A stretch of DNA of 16,035 bases. It comes from CAZPWQ01 sp964590495 (GTDB lineage: Bacteria; Bacteroidota; Rhodothermia; Balneolales; Balneolaceae). Under the pieces are notes generated by a model. It was not told where the DNA came from. It worked only from the letters and a program-made list of their open reading frames with translations, and did not search any database. The position numbers and the translations under genes were made by a program. The stretch is from the NCBI GenBank assembly GCA_964590495.1, contig CAZPWQ010000085.1, positions 1 to 16,035 of the forward strand, given 5' to 3'. Positions within the stretch are counted from its first letter, which is position 1. Each line of letters begins with the position of its first letter. Positions 1-7,229 of this stretch are shown piece after piece.

Positions 1-216
1 CCCCATTTCATGAGCCATCAGCACGCTGTATTCTTCTTTGGATTTTTCAAGCTGGTCCGCAACATCATGCAGTAATCCGCTGCGTTCATCAAATGTTGTG
101 TTTTTCCATTGCTTTTGTGCTTCAACGGTTTTGTCGACTATCCTTACCAGCTCAGCCTCATCCATCTTATCATATTTTCTGAGCGTATCTTCGGTCGCAG
201 GTTCTATTGTTTTCAT
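1..216 (-). CDS. NAD(P)-dependent aldehyde dehydrogenase, succinate-semialdehyde type, N-terminal part (runs off the window)
   Basis: Reading the minus strand from the ATG at 216-214 gives 72 codons, open to the window edge. The protein starts MKTIEPATEDTLRKYDKMDE and continues with a Q-W-K-x-T-T-F-x-E-R-S-G-L-L segment and L-M-A-H-E-M-G. This is the characteristic N-terminal layout of succinate-semialdehyde dehydrogenases (I-N-P-A-T-x-E-x-L, then W-x-x-x-S/T-F-x-E-R, then L-x-x-x-E-M-G). The family oxidises an aldehyde to its acid with NAD(P)+. The Rossmann fold, catalytic Cys and Glu lie beyond the edge, so activity cannot be judged. It lies 41 bp downstream of a class III aminotransferase on the same strand. 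A transaminase-dehydrogenase pair of this kind typically turns GABA or another omega-amino acid into a dicarboxylate. The family call is fairly secure; the substrate is inference. Confidence 0.85.
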   Translation of the reverse strand, partial: MKTIEPATEDTLRKYDKMDEAELVRIVDKTVEAQKQWKNTTFDERSGLLHDVADQLEKSKEEYSVLMAHEMG

Positions 217-257
217 AGCACTGTACAGCCTTTTTACTTTGAATAGATTAAGTGATA

Positions 258-1448
258 CTAACTTAACTCTTTTACACTCTTATTGATTTCAACAAGTGTG
301 TTTTTCAACAGTTCCGGATCAATGATCAACGGCGGAGCCAGGCGAACAAGCGTATTCGAGTGCAGGGTCCACCCCAGAATGATGCCTTTCTCAAAACAGT
401 TTTCTACCACATTCCGTGTTAAATCCCTGTCTTCCAGCTCCATGCCGAGCATAGCCCCTTTTCCGCGGATTTCAACGATTCCTCCGGCATCAAGCAGATC
501 ACGGGTTATAGTCTCAATCTGAACCGCTTTTTCCCCAAATGAACCTTTCAGCAATTCCGAAAGGGTAGCATAAGCGGCCGCACAAGAGACAGGGTGTCCG
601 CCGAATGTTGTGACATGATTCAGCGGCGGATCGTACATAAATGATTTAAAGATCTCCGACGAAGAGACGAAAGCGCCCATCGGCATCCCCCCTGCCATTG
701 CTTTGGCGAGGCAGAGGATATCGGGTACCACATCATAGTGCTGAAAAGCGAACAAACTGCCTGTGCGAAAGAAACCCGTCTGAATCTCGTCAAAGATCAG
801 CAGGACGCCGGTTTCATCACAACGCAGGCGCACTTCCCCCAGCCACTCTTTTTGGGCAGGAATGATGCCGCCCTCTCCCTGTACAGGCTCCATGATTACT
901 GCTGCGGTTTTATTGTCAATGGCATCAAGACCTTCAAAACTATTAAAATCCAGGAAATTCACGTCCGGCAGCAGCGGCATGTAAGGATCGCGGTAGACAT
1001 CACGTCCGGTAACGCTGAGCGAGCCGTGGGTATCACCATGATAGCCGTGATGAAACGCCACGAATTTATGTCGCCCGGTATGTTTTTTAGCCAGTTTAAG
1101 TGCCCCTTCATTCGCTTCCGTTCCGCTGTTTACGAAATAGACCCGGTCTAGATTTTCGGGCATTTGTGCTGTCAGTAATTCGGCGTAGGCCGACTGTGGT
1201 TTTTGGATGAATTCTCCATAAACCATCACGTGCAGATGACGATCCAGTTGTTCTTTAACAGCCTTAATAACAGCCGGATGGCGGTGCCCCAGGCTGCTGA
1301 CAGCGATTCCGGAGATAAAATCCACAAACTGCCTGCCGTCGGTTGTATTAATAAACGGCCCTTCTGCTGATTCGATCTCAAGTCCCATAGGCGTATCGCT
1401 GGTCTGGGCGATGTGATCATAAAATGATTCTTTAAAACTACTCTTCAT
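258..1448 (-). CDS. Class III PLP-dependent aminotransferase (acetylornithine/ornithine/GABA aminotransferase family)
   Basis: The product is a full-length 396-residue fold-type I transaminase, the usual size for the family. Visible landmarks are G-H-R-H-P (54-58), the phosphate-binding N-S-G-T-E-A-N (107-113), the H-G-Y-H-G stretch (134-138), E-P-V-Q-G-E-G-G (187-194), the cofactor-contacting D-E-I-Q-T-G-F with Asp220, and Lys249 in C-L-A-K-A-M-A-G-G-M-P, which should form the Schiff base with PLP. T-T-F-G-G-H-P follows at 280-286. The enzyme moves an amino group from an omega-amino (or ornithine-like) donor to a 2-oxo acid. The next gene on the strand is a succinate-semialdehyde-type dehydrogenase, which favours GABA or a similar donor over arginine biosynthesis, and no arg gene is near. 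Substrate assignment is inference. A 13-bp palindrome lies about 40 bp upstream of the start. Confidence 0.92.
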   Translation of the reverse strand: MKSSFKESFYDHIAQTSDTPMGLEIESAEGPFINTTDGRQFVDFISGIAVSSLGHRHPAVIKAVKEQLDRHLHVMVYGEFIQKPQSAYAELLTAQMPENLDRVYFVNSGTEANEGALKLAKKHTGRHKFVAFHHGYHGDTHGSLSVTGRDVYRDPYMPLLPDVNFLDFNSFEGLDAIDNKTAAVIMEPVQGEGGIIPAQKEWLGEVRLRCDETGVLLIFDEIQTGFFRTGSLFAFQHYDVVPDILCLAKAMAGGMPMGAFVSSSEIFKSFMYDPPLNHVTTFGGHPVSCAAAYATLSELLKGSFGEKAVQIETITRDLLDAGGIVEIRGKGAMLGMELEDRDLTRNVVENCFEKGIILGWTLHSNTLVRLAPPLIIDPELLKNTLVEINKSVKELS

Positions 1449-1486
1449 TAATTTTGTGGATTTGAGCTGTTAGAATAGTTATCCTG

Positions 1487-1499
1487 TGGTAATTTACCA
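1487..1499. promoter_or_regulatory. Perfect palindrome upstream of the aminotransferase gene (possible operator)
   Basis: TGGTAA and TTACCA flank a single T, giving a 13-bp perfect dyad 38 bp before the aminotransferase start codon. It is too short to act as a terminator hairpin and has no T-run. Its position suggests a binding site for a dimeric regulator, but no regulator gene is adjacent. The rest of 1449-1731 is AT-rich and holds the divergent promoters of the aminotransferase and of the large exported protein; no other clear signal was seen apart from a weak minus-strand open frame. Confidence 0.35.
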
Positions 1500-1731
1500 T
1501 GAGTTTAGCAACAAAAGTTATAAATGAATAAGTTTGTTCTAAGCTGCTTCTTAATTATACTAATTCTGTATATTACTTTTTTATTTTGTAGTATCTCCAG
1601 AGATATCATCTTTTTCTGCTGCTGATGCGCCAACGATTTTAGCAGGGAATGCACTTGTTTTTTGATTATTCTCCGTTCCGGATCTCTGTGACTTCATCAA
1701 ATTAAAATAGTTTATTAAATCATTTACCCCG

Positions 1732-4700
1732 ATGGACCGTAAAGTTACCAGACTCTTTTTTTTCGCATCCCTTCTCATATTCTGCTTACTGGGTTTATTT
1801 ATTCTCTTACCGGCAGATTCTGAACACAAGCACTCCCGGAATGGCATAGAAAAACCGGAAAAAAATCCTGCAGAACGTATCGAGAAAAAAGCAGCACGCG
1901 GAGAATACTACTTTCGGATGCTTCGGAATCCGGCCACGAATGCCATTCCCGCAAATGTTCGCCAACGCGAAATAGAAGCTGCAAAACGAATATCTCCCCG
2001 TACCAACATGGGTATGCGATTTCGCAATAAACAGGGTAAACTTCAGGATTTCCATGATTTTTCATGGGCTCCGGCCGGCCCTTTTGATGTCGGCGGAAGA
2101 ACCCGTGCCATGGCTGTGGATATCAGAGATAGCAATACGATCATTGCCGGCGGAGTTTCGGGCGGAATCTGGAAATCAACCGACGGAGGTGCGACATGGG
2201 ATATGAAGACCAGCGATTTAACAAATCTTAGTGTCACATCGCTGGCGCAAGACCCCACCGATCAGGATACCTGGTATTATGTTACAGGAGAGTTTTTGGG
2301 CAGTTCAGCCTCAGACAGGGGATTTACCGCGCCCTACTATGGAACAGGAGTTTATCGCTCCACCAATAACGGTGAAACCTGGTCACGGATTACATCTACT
2401 GCCGATGATGATGTAACCTGGAACAGACCCTTCGATTTTATAAGTCGTGTGGTTATCAGTCCCGCTACCGGCTCAGTTTTTATTGCTAGTCACGGTTTTG
2501 GGGTTTTAAGGCTGGATGAATCCACTCAGCAATTCGAACTTGTTCACGGCGGACCCGGGGAACACCTTTACACGGACGTAGCAGTAAACTCTGACGGTGA
2601 CCTGCTGGCTGTTTTATCCCAGGCGGATGCGGGGCAGTCTCAAACAAATGATCCCGGTGTTTATTTCTCCACAGATGACGGTTCCTCCTGGAATAATATC
2701 ACCCCGTCCGATTTTCCGAATACTCACCGCCGCAGCGTTGCCGCTTTTGCTCCGTCCGATCCCGGAATCGCCTATGTTTTAACGCTGAAAGGAGGAGGCG
2801 ACGAAAGTAATCAGGGTGTGAGTTTTTTCTGGTTTGATATTGAGGCAGACGAAACCGAGGAGCGGAGTGGGAATCTCCCGAATTATGGCGAACCTGTAGG
2901 TGATATGGATTTGCAGGGAGGCTATAACATGATGGTAGGCGTTAAACCGGACGATCCTGACTTTGTACTTGTAGGTGGAATCAACCTGTTTCGCTCACGC
3001 GACGGGTTTGCCACTACACCATCCGGCGGATATGATAATAGCAACGAAAGCCAAAAAGATGAATTCTGGGTTGGTGGTTATTCAAAACAAAATAACGTGA
3101 GCGAATATCCGGGTCATCATCCCGACCTGCACGAATTTTTCTTCGATCCGAATGACCCGGACCGGATGTGGTCGGCACATGACGGGGGAATAAGTTTGAC
3201 AGAGGATATAGCAGCCAATTCTGTTAGCTGGGATGAGCTGAATGAAGGTTATATCACTTCCCAATTTTATTCTGCCGCTATTTCAAGTGAAATCGGTGAC
3301 AACCGGATTATGGGCGGTACACAGGACAATGGCACACCCTTCTTTCGCTTTGACAGACAAAACAGCCAGGATACTTTTTCCGACGATATTTCCTTTGGTG
3401 ACGGAGGCTACGCCTATTTTACTGAATCTCACTTATTCGTTGCACGACAGGAAGGCAGTGTAATACGCTATCAAAGATCGGATGAAGGTGAACCTGTCTC
3501 ACCATTTGCTTTTGTCGATCCGTCAGATGTAGAAGAACAGATATTTGTTCATCCCTATGTCGTTGATCCCAACGATGAGAGTATTGTGTATTACCCGGGA
3601 GCACGCAGCGAAAGTGGTACATGGCGCATCTGGAGAAATACGGAAGTGGATGAAATAAGCAACACCAATAGTGACGGAACTACTCAGGGATGGGAGGAAC
3701 TCGGTGACATAAATGTTCCTTCGGGATTTGTTATTTCAGCTCTCACCGTATCCCGGAGCCCGGCAAATATTTTGTTTTATGCTGGCTCATCAACAAATAA
3801 TGGGCGACCGGAATTGCATAAGCTTGAAAACGCTCACGAGGCCACCGACGGTGCTGAAGATATATCCATTCCCGGTGCGGAGGGCGGATCATATATTCAC
3901 GACATAGAAGTGAGTCCCACCAATGCCGATGAAATTGTGGTGGTAATGTCCAATTACGAGGTAGAAAGTATTTTTCATACCACCGACGGCGGGGATACCT
4001 GGGAGGGTGTGGAAGGCAACCTGGGCGACGGTACAGATTTCGGACCTTCGATAAGATCAGCCGTAATAATTACAAGCGAAGAGGGTAATATCTATTTTGT
4101 CGGAACCAGCACCGGTATTTATTCTACAACAGAACTTGACGGTGGCAATACCACCTGGGAGCGTGAAGCTACGGATGATATCGGTTTCGCAGTTGTAGAA
4201 CAGATCAATGCCCGATATACGGATGGCTCCATTATTGCCGGCACACATGGACTGGGAACCTATCTTGGATCATTCGGGGGAAACGTTTCGCTTCCGGCCA
4301 TCACCGTTAATCCCGAGGAAGCCACTGCGGGCGACCTGGTAACTATAACCCCTTCCAACTTTCAATTTGATCCTGATCCCGCCGGCAATGAAGTCACCTT
4401 CGGAACACGAATGGCCAGAGTGCTGGAAGCCGAACCTGATGAGCTTCTTATCGAAGTCCCGCGTGGTGCTATTCCCCGGGAATCGGATTCAAATACCATC
4501 CAGGTAAAAGTTGAAGTCGGCAACACCAGCGCAAGTCAGACATTTACTATCATTCCGCCGACGGATTTTGCCATCAAGCAAAACTACCCGAACCCTTTTA
4601 ACTCTTCGACCCGCATTCCGTTCGATGTACCCAGCGACAGTTGGGTTACCATACAGGTTTTTAACGTCAATGGACAAAAGGTAAGAGAGCCTATCCGTGT

Positions 4701-4848
4701 GGAACAGTTTAATGCGGGCACCTATGATACTCCAGTAGATATGAGTGGTTTGGCGAGCGGCATCTATATTTACCGGGTGGTTGTCAGAGAACAATCAAAC
4801 AACGGCGAACTTTTTATGGATTCCCATAAAATGACGTTTGTGAAGTGA
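1732..4848 (+). CDS. Large exported Asp-box beta-propeller protein with IPT/TIG-like domain and type IX sorting domain
   Basis: The product has 1038 residues. The N-terminus MDRKVTRLFFFASLLIFCLL is a signal peptide or anchor. A charged segment follows, then a long sortilin/BNR-like propeller. Four Asp-boxes (S/T-x-D-G-x-x-W pattern) are seen at residues 149-156 (STDGGATW), 210-217 (STNNGETW), 313-320 (STDDGSSW) and 750-757 (TTDGGDTW). Phrases such as S-A-H-D-G-G and G-G-T-Q-D-N-G are typical of this fold. Residues about 855-943 look like an IPT/TIG immunoglobulin-like domain (ITVNPEEATAGDLVTITP). Residues 944-1038 form the sorting domain, starting FAIKQNYPNPFNSSTRIPF and ending S-G-I-Y-I-Y-R-V near K-M-T-F-V-K. 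Such proteins are exported to the surface or medium. Propellers of this kind occur in glycosidases and in binding proteins; no catalytic residues are identifiable, so the role is open. The start is chosen because the signal peptide begins there. Confidence 0.88.
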   Translation: MDRKVTRLFFFASLLIFCLLGLFILLPADSEHKHSRNGIEKPEKNPAERIEKKAARGEYYFRMLRNPATNAIPANVRQREIEAAKRISPRTNMGMRFRNKQGKLQDFHDFSWAPAGPFDVGGRTRAMAVDIRDSNTIIAGGVSGGIWKSTDGGATWDMKTSDLTNLSVTSLAQDPTDQDTWYYVTGEFLGSSASDRGFTAPYYGTGVYRSTNNGETWSRITSTADDDVTWNRPFDFISRVVISPATGSVFIASHGFGVLRLDESTQQFELVHGGPGEHLYTDVAVNSDGDLLAVLSQADAGQSQTNDPGVYFSTDDGSSWNNITPSDFPNTHRRSVAAFAPSDPGIAYVLTLKGGGDESNQGVSFFWFDIEADETEERSGNLPNYGEPVGDMDLQGGYNMMVGVKPDDPDFVLVGGINLFRSRDGFATTPSGGYDNSNESQKDEFWVGGYSKQNNVSEYPGHHPDLHEFFFDPNDPDRMWSAHDGGISLTEDIAANSVSWDELNEGYITSQFYSAAISSEIGDNRIMGGTQDNGTPFFRFDRQNSQDTFSDDISFGDGGYAYFTESHLFVARQEGSVIRYQRSDEGEPVSPFAFVDPSDVEEQIFVHPYVVDPNDESIVYYPGARSESGTWRIWRNTEVDEISNTNSDGTTQGWEELGDINVPSGFVISALTVSRSPANILFYAGSSTNNGRPELHKLENAHEATDGAEDISIPGAEGGSYIHDIEVSPTNADEIVVVMSNYEVESIFHTTDGGDTWEGVEGNLGDGTDFGPSIRSAVIITSEEGNIYFVGTSTGIYSTTELDGGNTTWEREATDDIGFAVVEQINARYTDGSIIAGTHGLGTYLGSFGGNVSLPAITVNPEEATAGDLVTITPSNFQFDPDPAGNEVTFGTRMARVLEAEPDELLIEVPRGAIPRESDSNTIQVKVEVGNTSASQTFTIIPPTDFAIKQNYPNPFNSSTRIPFDVPSDSWVTIQVFNVNGQKVREPIRVEQFNAGTYDTPVDMSGLASGIYIYRVVVREQSNNGELFMDSHKMTFVK

Positions 4849-4863
4849 GTGCTTTAATAGAAC

Positions 4864-4879
4864 CCCGACACCAGTCGGG
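4864..4879. repeat. Small hairpin after the exported propeller gene
   Basis: CCCGAC and GTCGGG form a perfect 6-bp stem around the loop ACCA, 15 bp after the stop codon. There is no T-run directly after it on the plus strand, so it is at best a weak terminator. It could instead be a dispersed intergenic palindrome: the CCCGACA word recurs in the structured spacer near 9742. Confidence 0.45.
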
Positions 4880-4942
4880 ACAGGCACGGATGAAACGGAT
4901 TGGGCTGATGTATGCTGATATTAATAGTATTTACAGCCTCAT

Positions 4943-5003
4943 GCCGAACCTCTTTACACCCCCCTCGTGCCGAACCTCTTACACCCTCGTGCCGAACCTC
5001 TGG
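4943..5003. repeat. Three tandem copies of a GCCGAACCTCT unit
   Basis: The unit GCCGAACCTCT starts at 4943, 4969 and 4991. The first two copies carry on into TTACACC or TTTACACC. Copies two and three are preceded by the same CCCTCGT and are 22 bp apart. The array lies in the 303-bp spacer between two convergent genes and is not in a convincing coding frame. Confidence 0.6.
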
Positions 5004-5008
5004 TTCGG
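4992..5008. terminator. Perfect hairpin in the convergent spacer (possible bidirectional terminator)
   Basis: CCGAACC, loop TCT, GGTTCGG: a perfect 7-bp stem that uses the last copy of the tandem repeat as its left arm. It lies between the convergent ends of the propeller gene and the UbiA gene, where a two-way terminator is expected. No T-run follows on either strand, so the terminator function is inferred from position. Confidence 0.35.
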
Positions 5009-5032
5009 TACGCCGGGAGCGCCACCTCCGGT

Positions 5033-5056
5033 GGTGGTTTGAGTGGGAAAACCACC
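5033..5056. repeat. Second hairpin in the convergent spacer
   Basis: GGTGGTTT (5033-5040) pairs with AAACCACC (5049-5056) over an 8-nt loop. The CCACC at 5022-5026 could pair with the left arm instead, so two folds compete. The remaining part of the spacer, 5060-5151, shows nothing recognisable. Confidence 0.45.
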
Positions 5057-5151
5057 GGAACGCTGTCAGGTTGATATTTAATTATTCTGTACTGCGATGT
5101 TTATGAACTCACACACGACAACGTTTTCCAGCTGAAGATATTCCAAAATGA

Positions 5152-6048
5152 TCAGCCGGTATGCTTAATCAACAAAGCCACAATCAGGAAAGCAACGAAA
5201 GCAAATGAAGTGCCGTATTTGATGTACATGACTTTCGAGTAATCTTTCTTATCAGACGAAATGTGTTTCATCATCTTCCAAACGCCCCAACCGGTCAGGC
5301 TTCCCACCACAAAGAAAATAAGACCCGGCAGAATATGAAGTGTAAACATTGCGCCGCTGATAAACAGCAGACCCAATCCAAAGCTTATTTTAAAAAACAG
5401 GAAAACCGTCCGCCTGCCATATTTAAGAGCGAAGGTCTGATCCCCTCTTTCCCCGTCTTCATCCAGCTGATAAATCTGGGACAGCGGGTACAGACTCAGC
5501 AATATAAATGCCGTTCCAATGGCAGCCACAATAATTGTTGGGTCCAGGACCGACACGGGAGTGGCTGCAGCGAAAAATCCCAGAATTACAGAATTGGCAC
5601 CGGTACTGATACCTATAGCTATCAGGCTTAATATCGGTCTGCCTTTCCATCTGAATAACGGTGAGGAATAGAACCAGAAAAGCAACATGCTGAAAAGATA
5701 AAATGCCAAAAATGCATTTCCCATCGGCATTGCCACCATCAGGCCTATCATCTGTAGAAACAGAGAGGCGGGCCACATCCAGTGAGATACGGGCGGGGGA
5801 TTTTTTAATCCTCCAACAGGACCGGCATCTTTATCCCAGTAAGAATTATACGCTGTTGCCCCACCGAATAACAGCAGATGAACATTGGCAAACTGAATCA
5901 GAAACCACCACCAGTTCATGGAGCTGCTCAAAAATCCCCCCAGCAGAAAACCACCCGACAGAATAAAAAGCTGATAATGCCAGCGCAGGTGCAGAAAAAA
6001 ATGCCACAGCTGCACATATCTGAATGATGAGCGTTCTTTAACTTCCAA
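5152..6048 (-). CDS. UbiA-family membrane prenyltransferase
   Basis: The 298-residue product is strongly hydrophobic throughout, consistent with the eight or nine membrane helices of UbiA enzymes. Both Mg-diphosphate-binding motifs are visible. The first is N-S-Y-W-D-K-D-x-G-P-V-G-G from Asn68, with Asp72 and Asp74. The second is Y-Q-x-D-E-D-G-E-R-G-D-Q-T-F from Tyr193, with Asp196, Asp198 and Asp203. These motifs bind a polyprenyl diphosphate, which is transferred to an aromatic or other acceptor in the membrane. The family includes menaquinone, ubiquinone, heme O and homogentisate prenyltransferases, and nothing in the neighbourhood identifies the acceptor. The gene is monocistronic here: it converges on the propeller gene and diverges from the 301-residue protein across 81 bp. 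Family call firm, substrate unknown. Confidence 0.88.
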   Translation of the reverse strand: MEVKERSSFRYVQLWHFFLHLRWHYQLFILSGGFLLGGFLSSSMNWWWFLIQFANVHLLLFGGATAYNSYWDKDAGPVGGLKNPPPVSHWMWPASLFLQMIGLMVAMPMGNAFLAFYLFSMLLFWFYSSPLFRWKGRPILSLIAIGISTGANSVILGFFAAATPVSVLDPTIIVAAIGTAFILLSLYPLSQIYQLDEDGERGDQTFALKYGRRTVFLFFKISFGLGLLFISGAMFTLHILPGLIFFVVGSLTGWGVWKMMKHISSDKKDYSKVMYIKYGTSFAFVAFLIVALLIKHTG

Positions 6049-6094
6049 TTCGGGCAGTTTAGGTATTGAAATTTAATTCTGGAAAATTAGTCTT

Positions 6095-6118
6095 TACCAA
6101 TCCAGGGAAAGATTGGTA
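6095..6118. promoter_or_regulatory. 8-bp inverted repeat between divergent genes
   Basis: TACCAATC (6095-6102) and GATTGGTA (6111-6118) are perfect arms around an 8-nt centre. The element ends 11 bp before the start of the 301-residue protein, in the 81-bp divergent spacer shared with the UbiA gene. It may be an operator or a 5'-leader hairpin that could hide the ribosome binding site. Confidence 0.5.
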
Positions 6119-6129
6119 TTTTAGAAGAT

Positions 6130-7035
6130 ATGAAATCTACAGAAGTTATTTCCATACCGGATTTTATTAATGAAACGTTCTCTGCTGATGAGTGGGAAAA
6201 GCGGCGCATCAATCATGAGGAAATTGTATCTGGGATGATTGACGACTATCTCGATCACCGCGGGCACCAGCACAAAGACCCGGTGATGGATTTCCTGTTC
6301 GAATACTACTCCTTCCGGCCCTCCCATCTCAGACGCTGGTCGCCGGGGTTCGGTATTTTACTTGAAGATGGTTCTGCAATTGATCCACATTTTGACGAAA
6401 TGAACACGGCGGATGGAAACAGTTTCCTCGATATCACCGAATTTCCCGCTGAACGGATTTCTTCCCTTGAATGGATCCTGAATGTAATGGAGGAATCTAC
6501 GAACCGTTCTCCCTTCTTTGGCTGTTTTGGAATGCATGAATGGGCGATGGTATATAAAACAGATAACATCCGGCACGATTATCTGTCTCTCCGAATGGAC
6601 GAAGAAGAACTGGCAGAATTCGTGGAATCACGTCCCCTTGCCTGCACGCATTTTGATGCTTTTCGTTTTTTCACTGATGAGGCAAAGCCGCAAAACAAGC
6701 ATGAGCTAAACCGGGAAAAATTCGCCGACATGGAGCAGCCGGGATGCCTGCATACCAATATGGATCTGTACAAATGGGCTTTTAAGATGTACCCGTGGAT
6801 TTCAAGTGATACGATACGAGCAGCTTTTGAGCTGGCGGTGGAAACAAGGTTTATGGATATGAAAGCCAGCCCCTACGATCTCCGGGAGCGGGGTTTGGAA
6901 CCCATCAGGATAGAGACCCAGGAAGGGCGGCGCGAATACGTGAAGCGACAGAAAGAGATTTATGAAAAGTCCAGACCGGTCCGGAAGGCGCTGATCGGGG
7001 AGTACCGGCATATCCTGGAGTTTGTTGATCGGTAA
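6130..7035 (+). CDS. Conserved Cys/His-motif protein, family sometimes labelled 3-methyladenine DNA glycosylase; function uncertain
   Basis: The product has 301 residues, is soluble, and has no signal peptide or membrane segment. It carries several blocks I recognise as highly conserved in a family found in actinobacteria and Bacteroidota. They are D-P-V-M-D-F-L-F-E-Y-Y-S-F-R-P (50-64), G-C-F-G-M-H-E-W-A-M-V-Y (131-142), T-H-F-D-A-F-R-F-F (173-181), E-Q-P-G-C-L-H-T-N-M-D-L-Y-K-W-A (202-217) and A-S-P-Y-D-L (246-251). From memory, entries of this family are often labelled 3-methyladenine DNA glycosylase, but I see no helix-hairpin-helix or other known glycosylase signature. The label should be treated with caution. 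Invariant-looking Cys132, His136, His174, Cys206 and His208 could bind a metal. The gene stands alone, divergent from the UbiA gene, with an inverted repeat just upstream. Confidence 0.72.
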   Translation: MKSTEVISIPDFINETFSADEWEKRRINHEEIVSGMIDDYLDHRGHQHKDPVMDFLFEYYSFRPSHLRRWSPGFGILLEDGSAIDPHFDEMNTADGNSFLDITEFPAERISSLEWILNVMEESTNRSPFFGCFGMHEWAMVYKTDNIRHDYLSLRMDEEELAEFVESRPLACTHFDAFRFFTDEAKPQNKHELNREKFADMEQPGCLHTNMDLYKWAFKMYPWISSDTIRAAFELAVETRFMDMKASPYDLRERGLEPIRIETQEGRREYVKRQKEIYEKSRPVRKALIGEYRHILEFVDR

Positions 7036-7154
7036 GCCCTGACTGTCTCAGATCACAAACCATTGTGCAGATTTTGTGTAATAAATTGCTGGTACAAAAT
7101 ATCTCAAAGATTTTCTCTGTCCCACTACCAAATTACAAAAACAGCCGCTCGACA

Positions 7155-7175
7155 ACATCTTACATCTTGCATCTT
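7155..7175. repeat. Short heptamer tandem repeat
   Basis: ACATCTT occurs twice in a row, followed by a third copy with one change (GCATCTT). The repeat lies in the AT-rich leader about 55 bp before the repeat-lipoprotein start. It is a simple repeat with no evident function. Confidence 0.55.
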
Positions 7176-7229
7176 ATATCCCGAATTCGAAAATTACATT
7201 ATGAAAACAGAAAAATAAAAGGCACTCCC

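Noticed and set aside
38..286. 82-codon plus-strand frame at the left edge
   Set aside because: Opposite the dehydrogenase start and the end of the aminotransferase; no protein features of its own.
7155..7175. CRISPR-like array
   Set aside because: Only a 7-bp tandem repeat without spacers.
7065..7229. Upstream extension of the repeat lipoprotein
   Set aside because: The added 55 residues would bury the lipoprotein leader; the start at 7230 has AAAGG before it.
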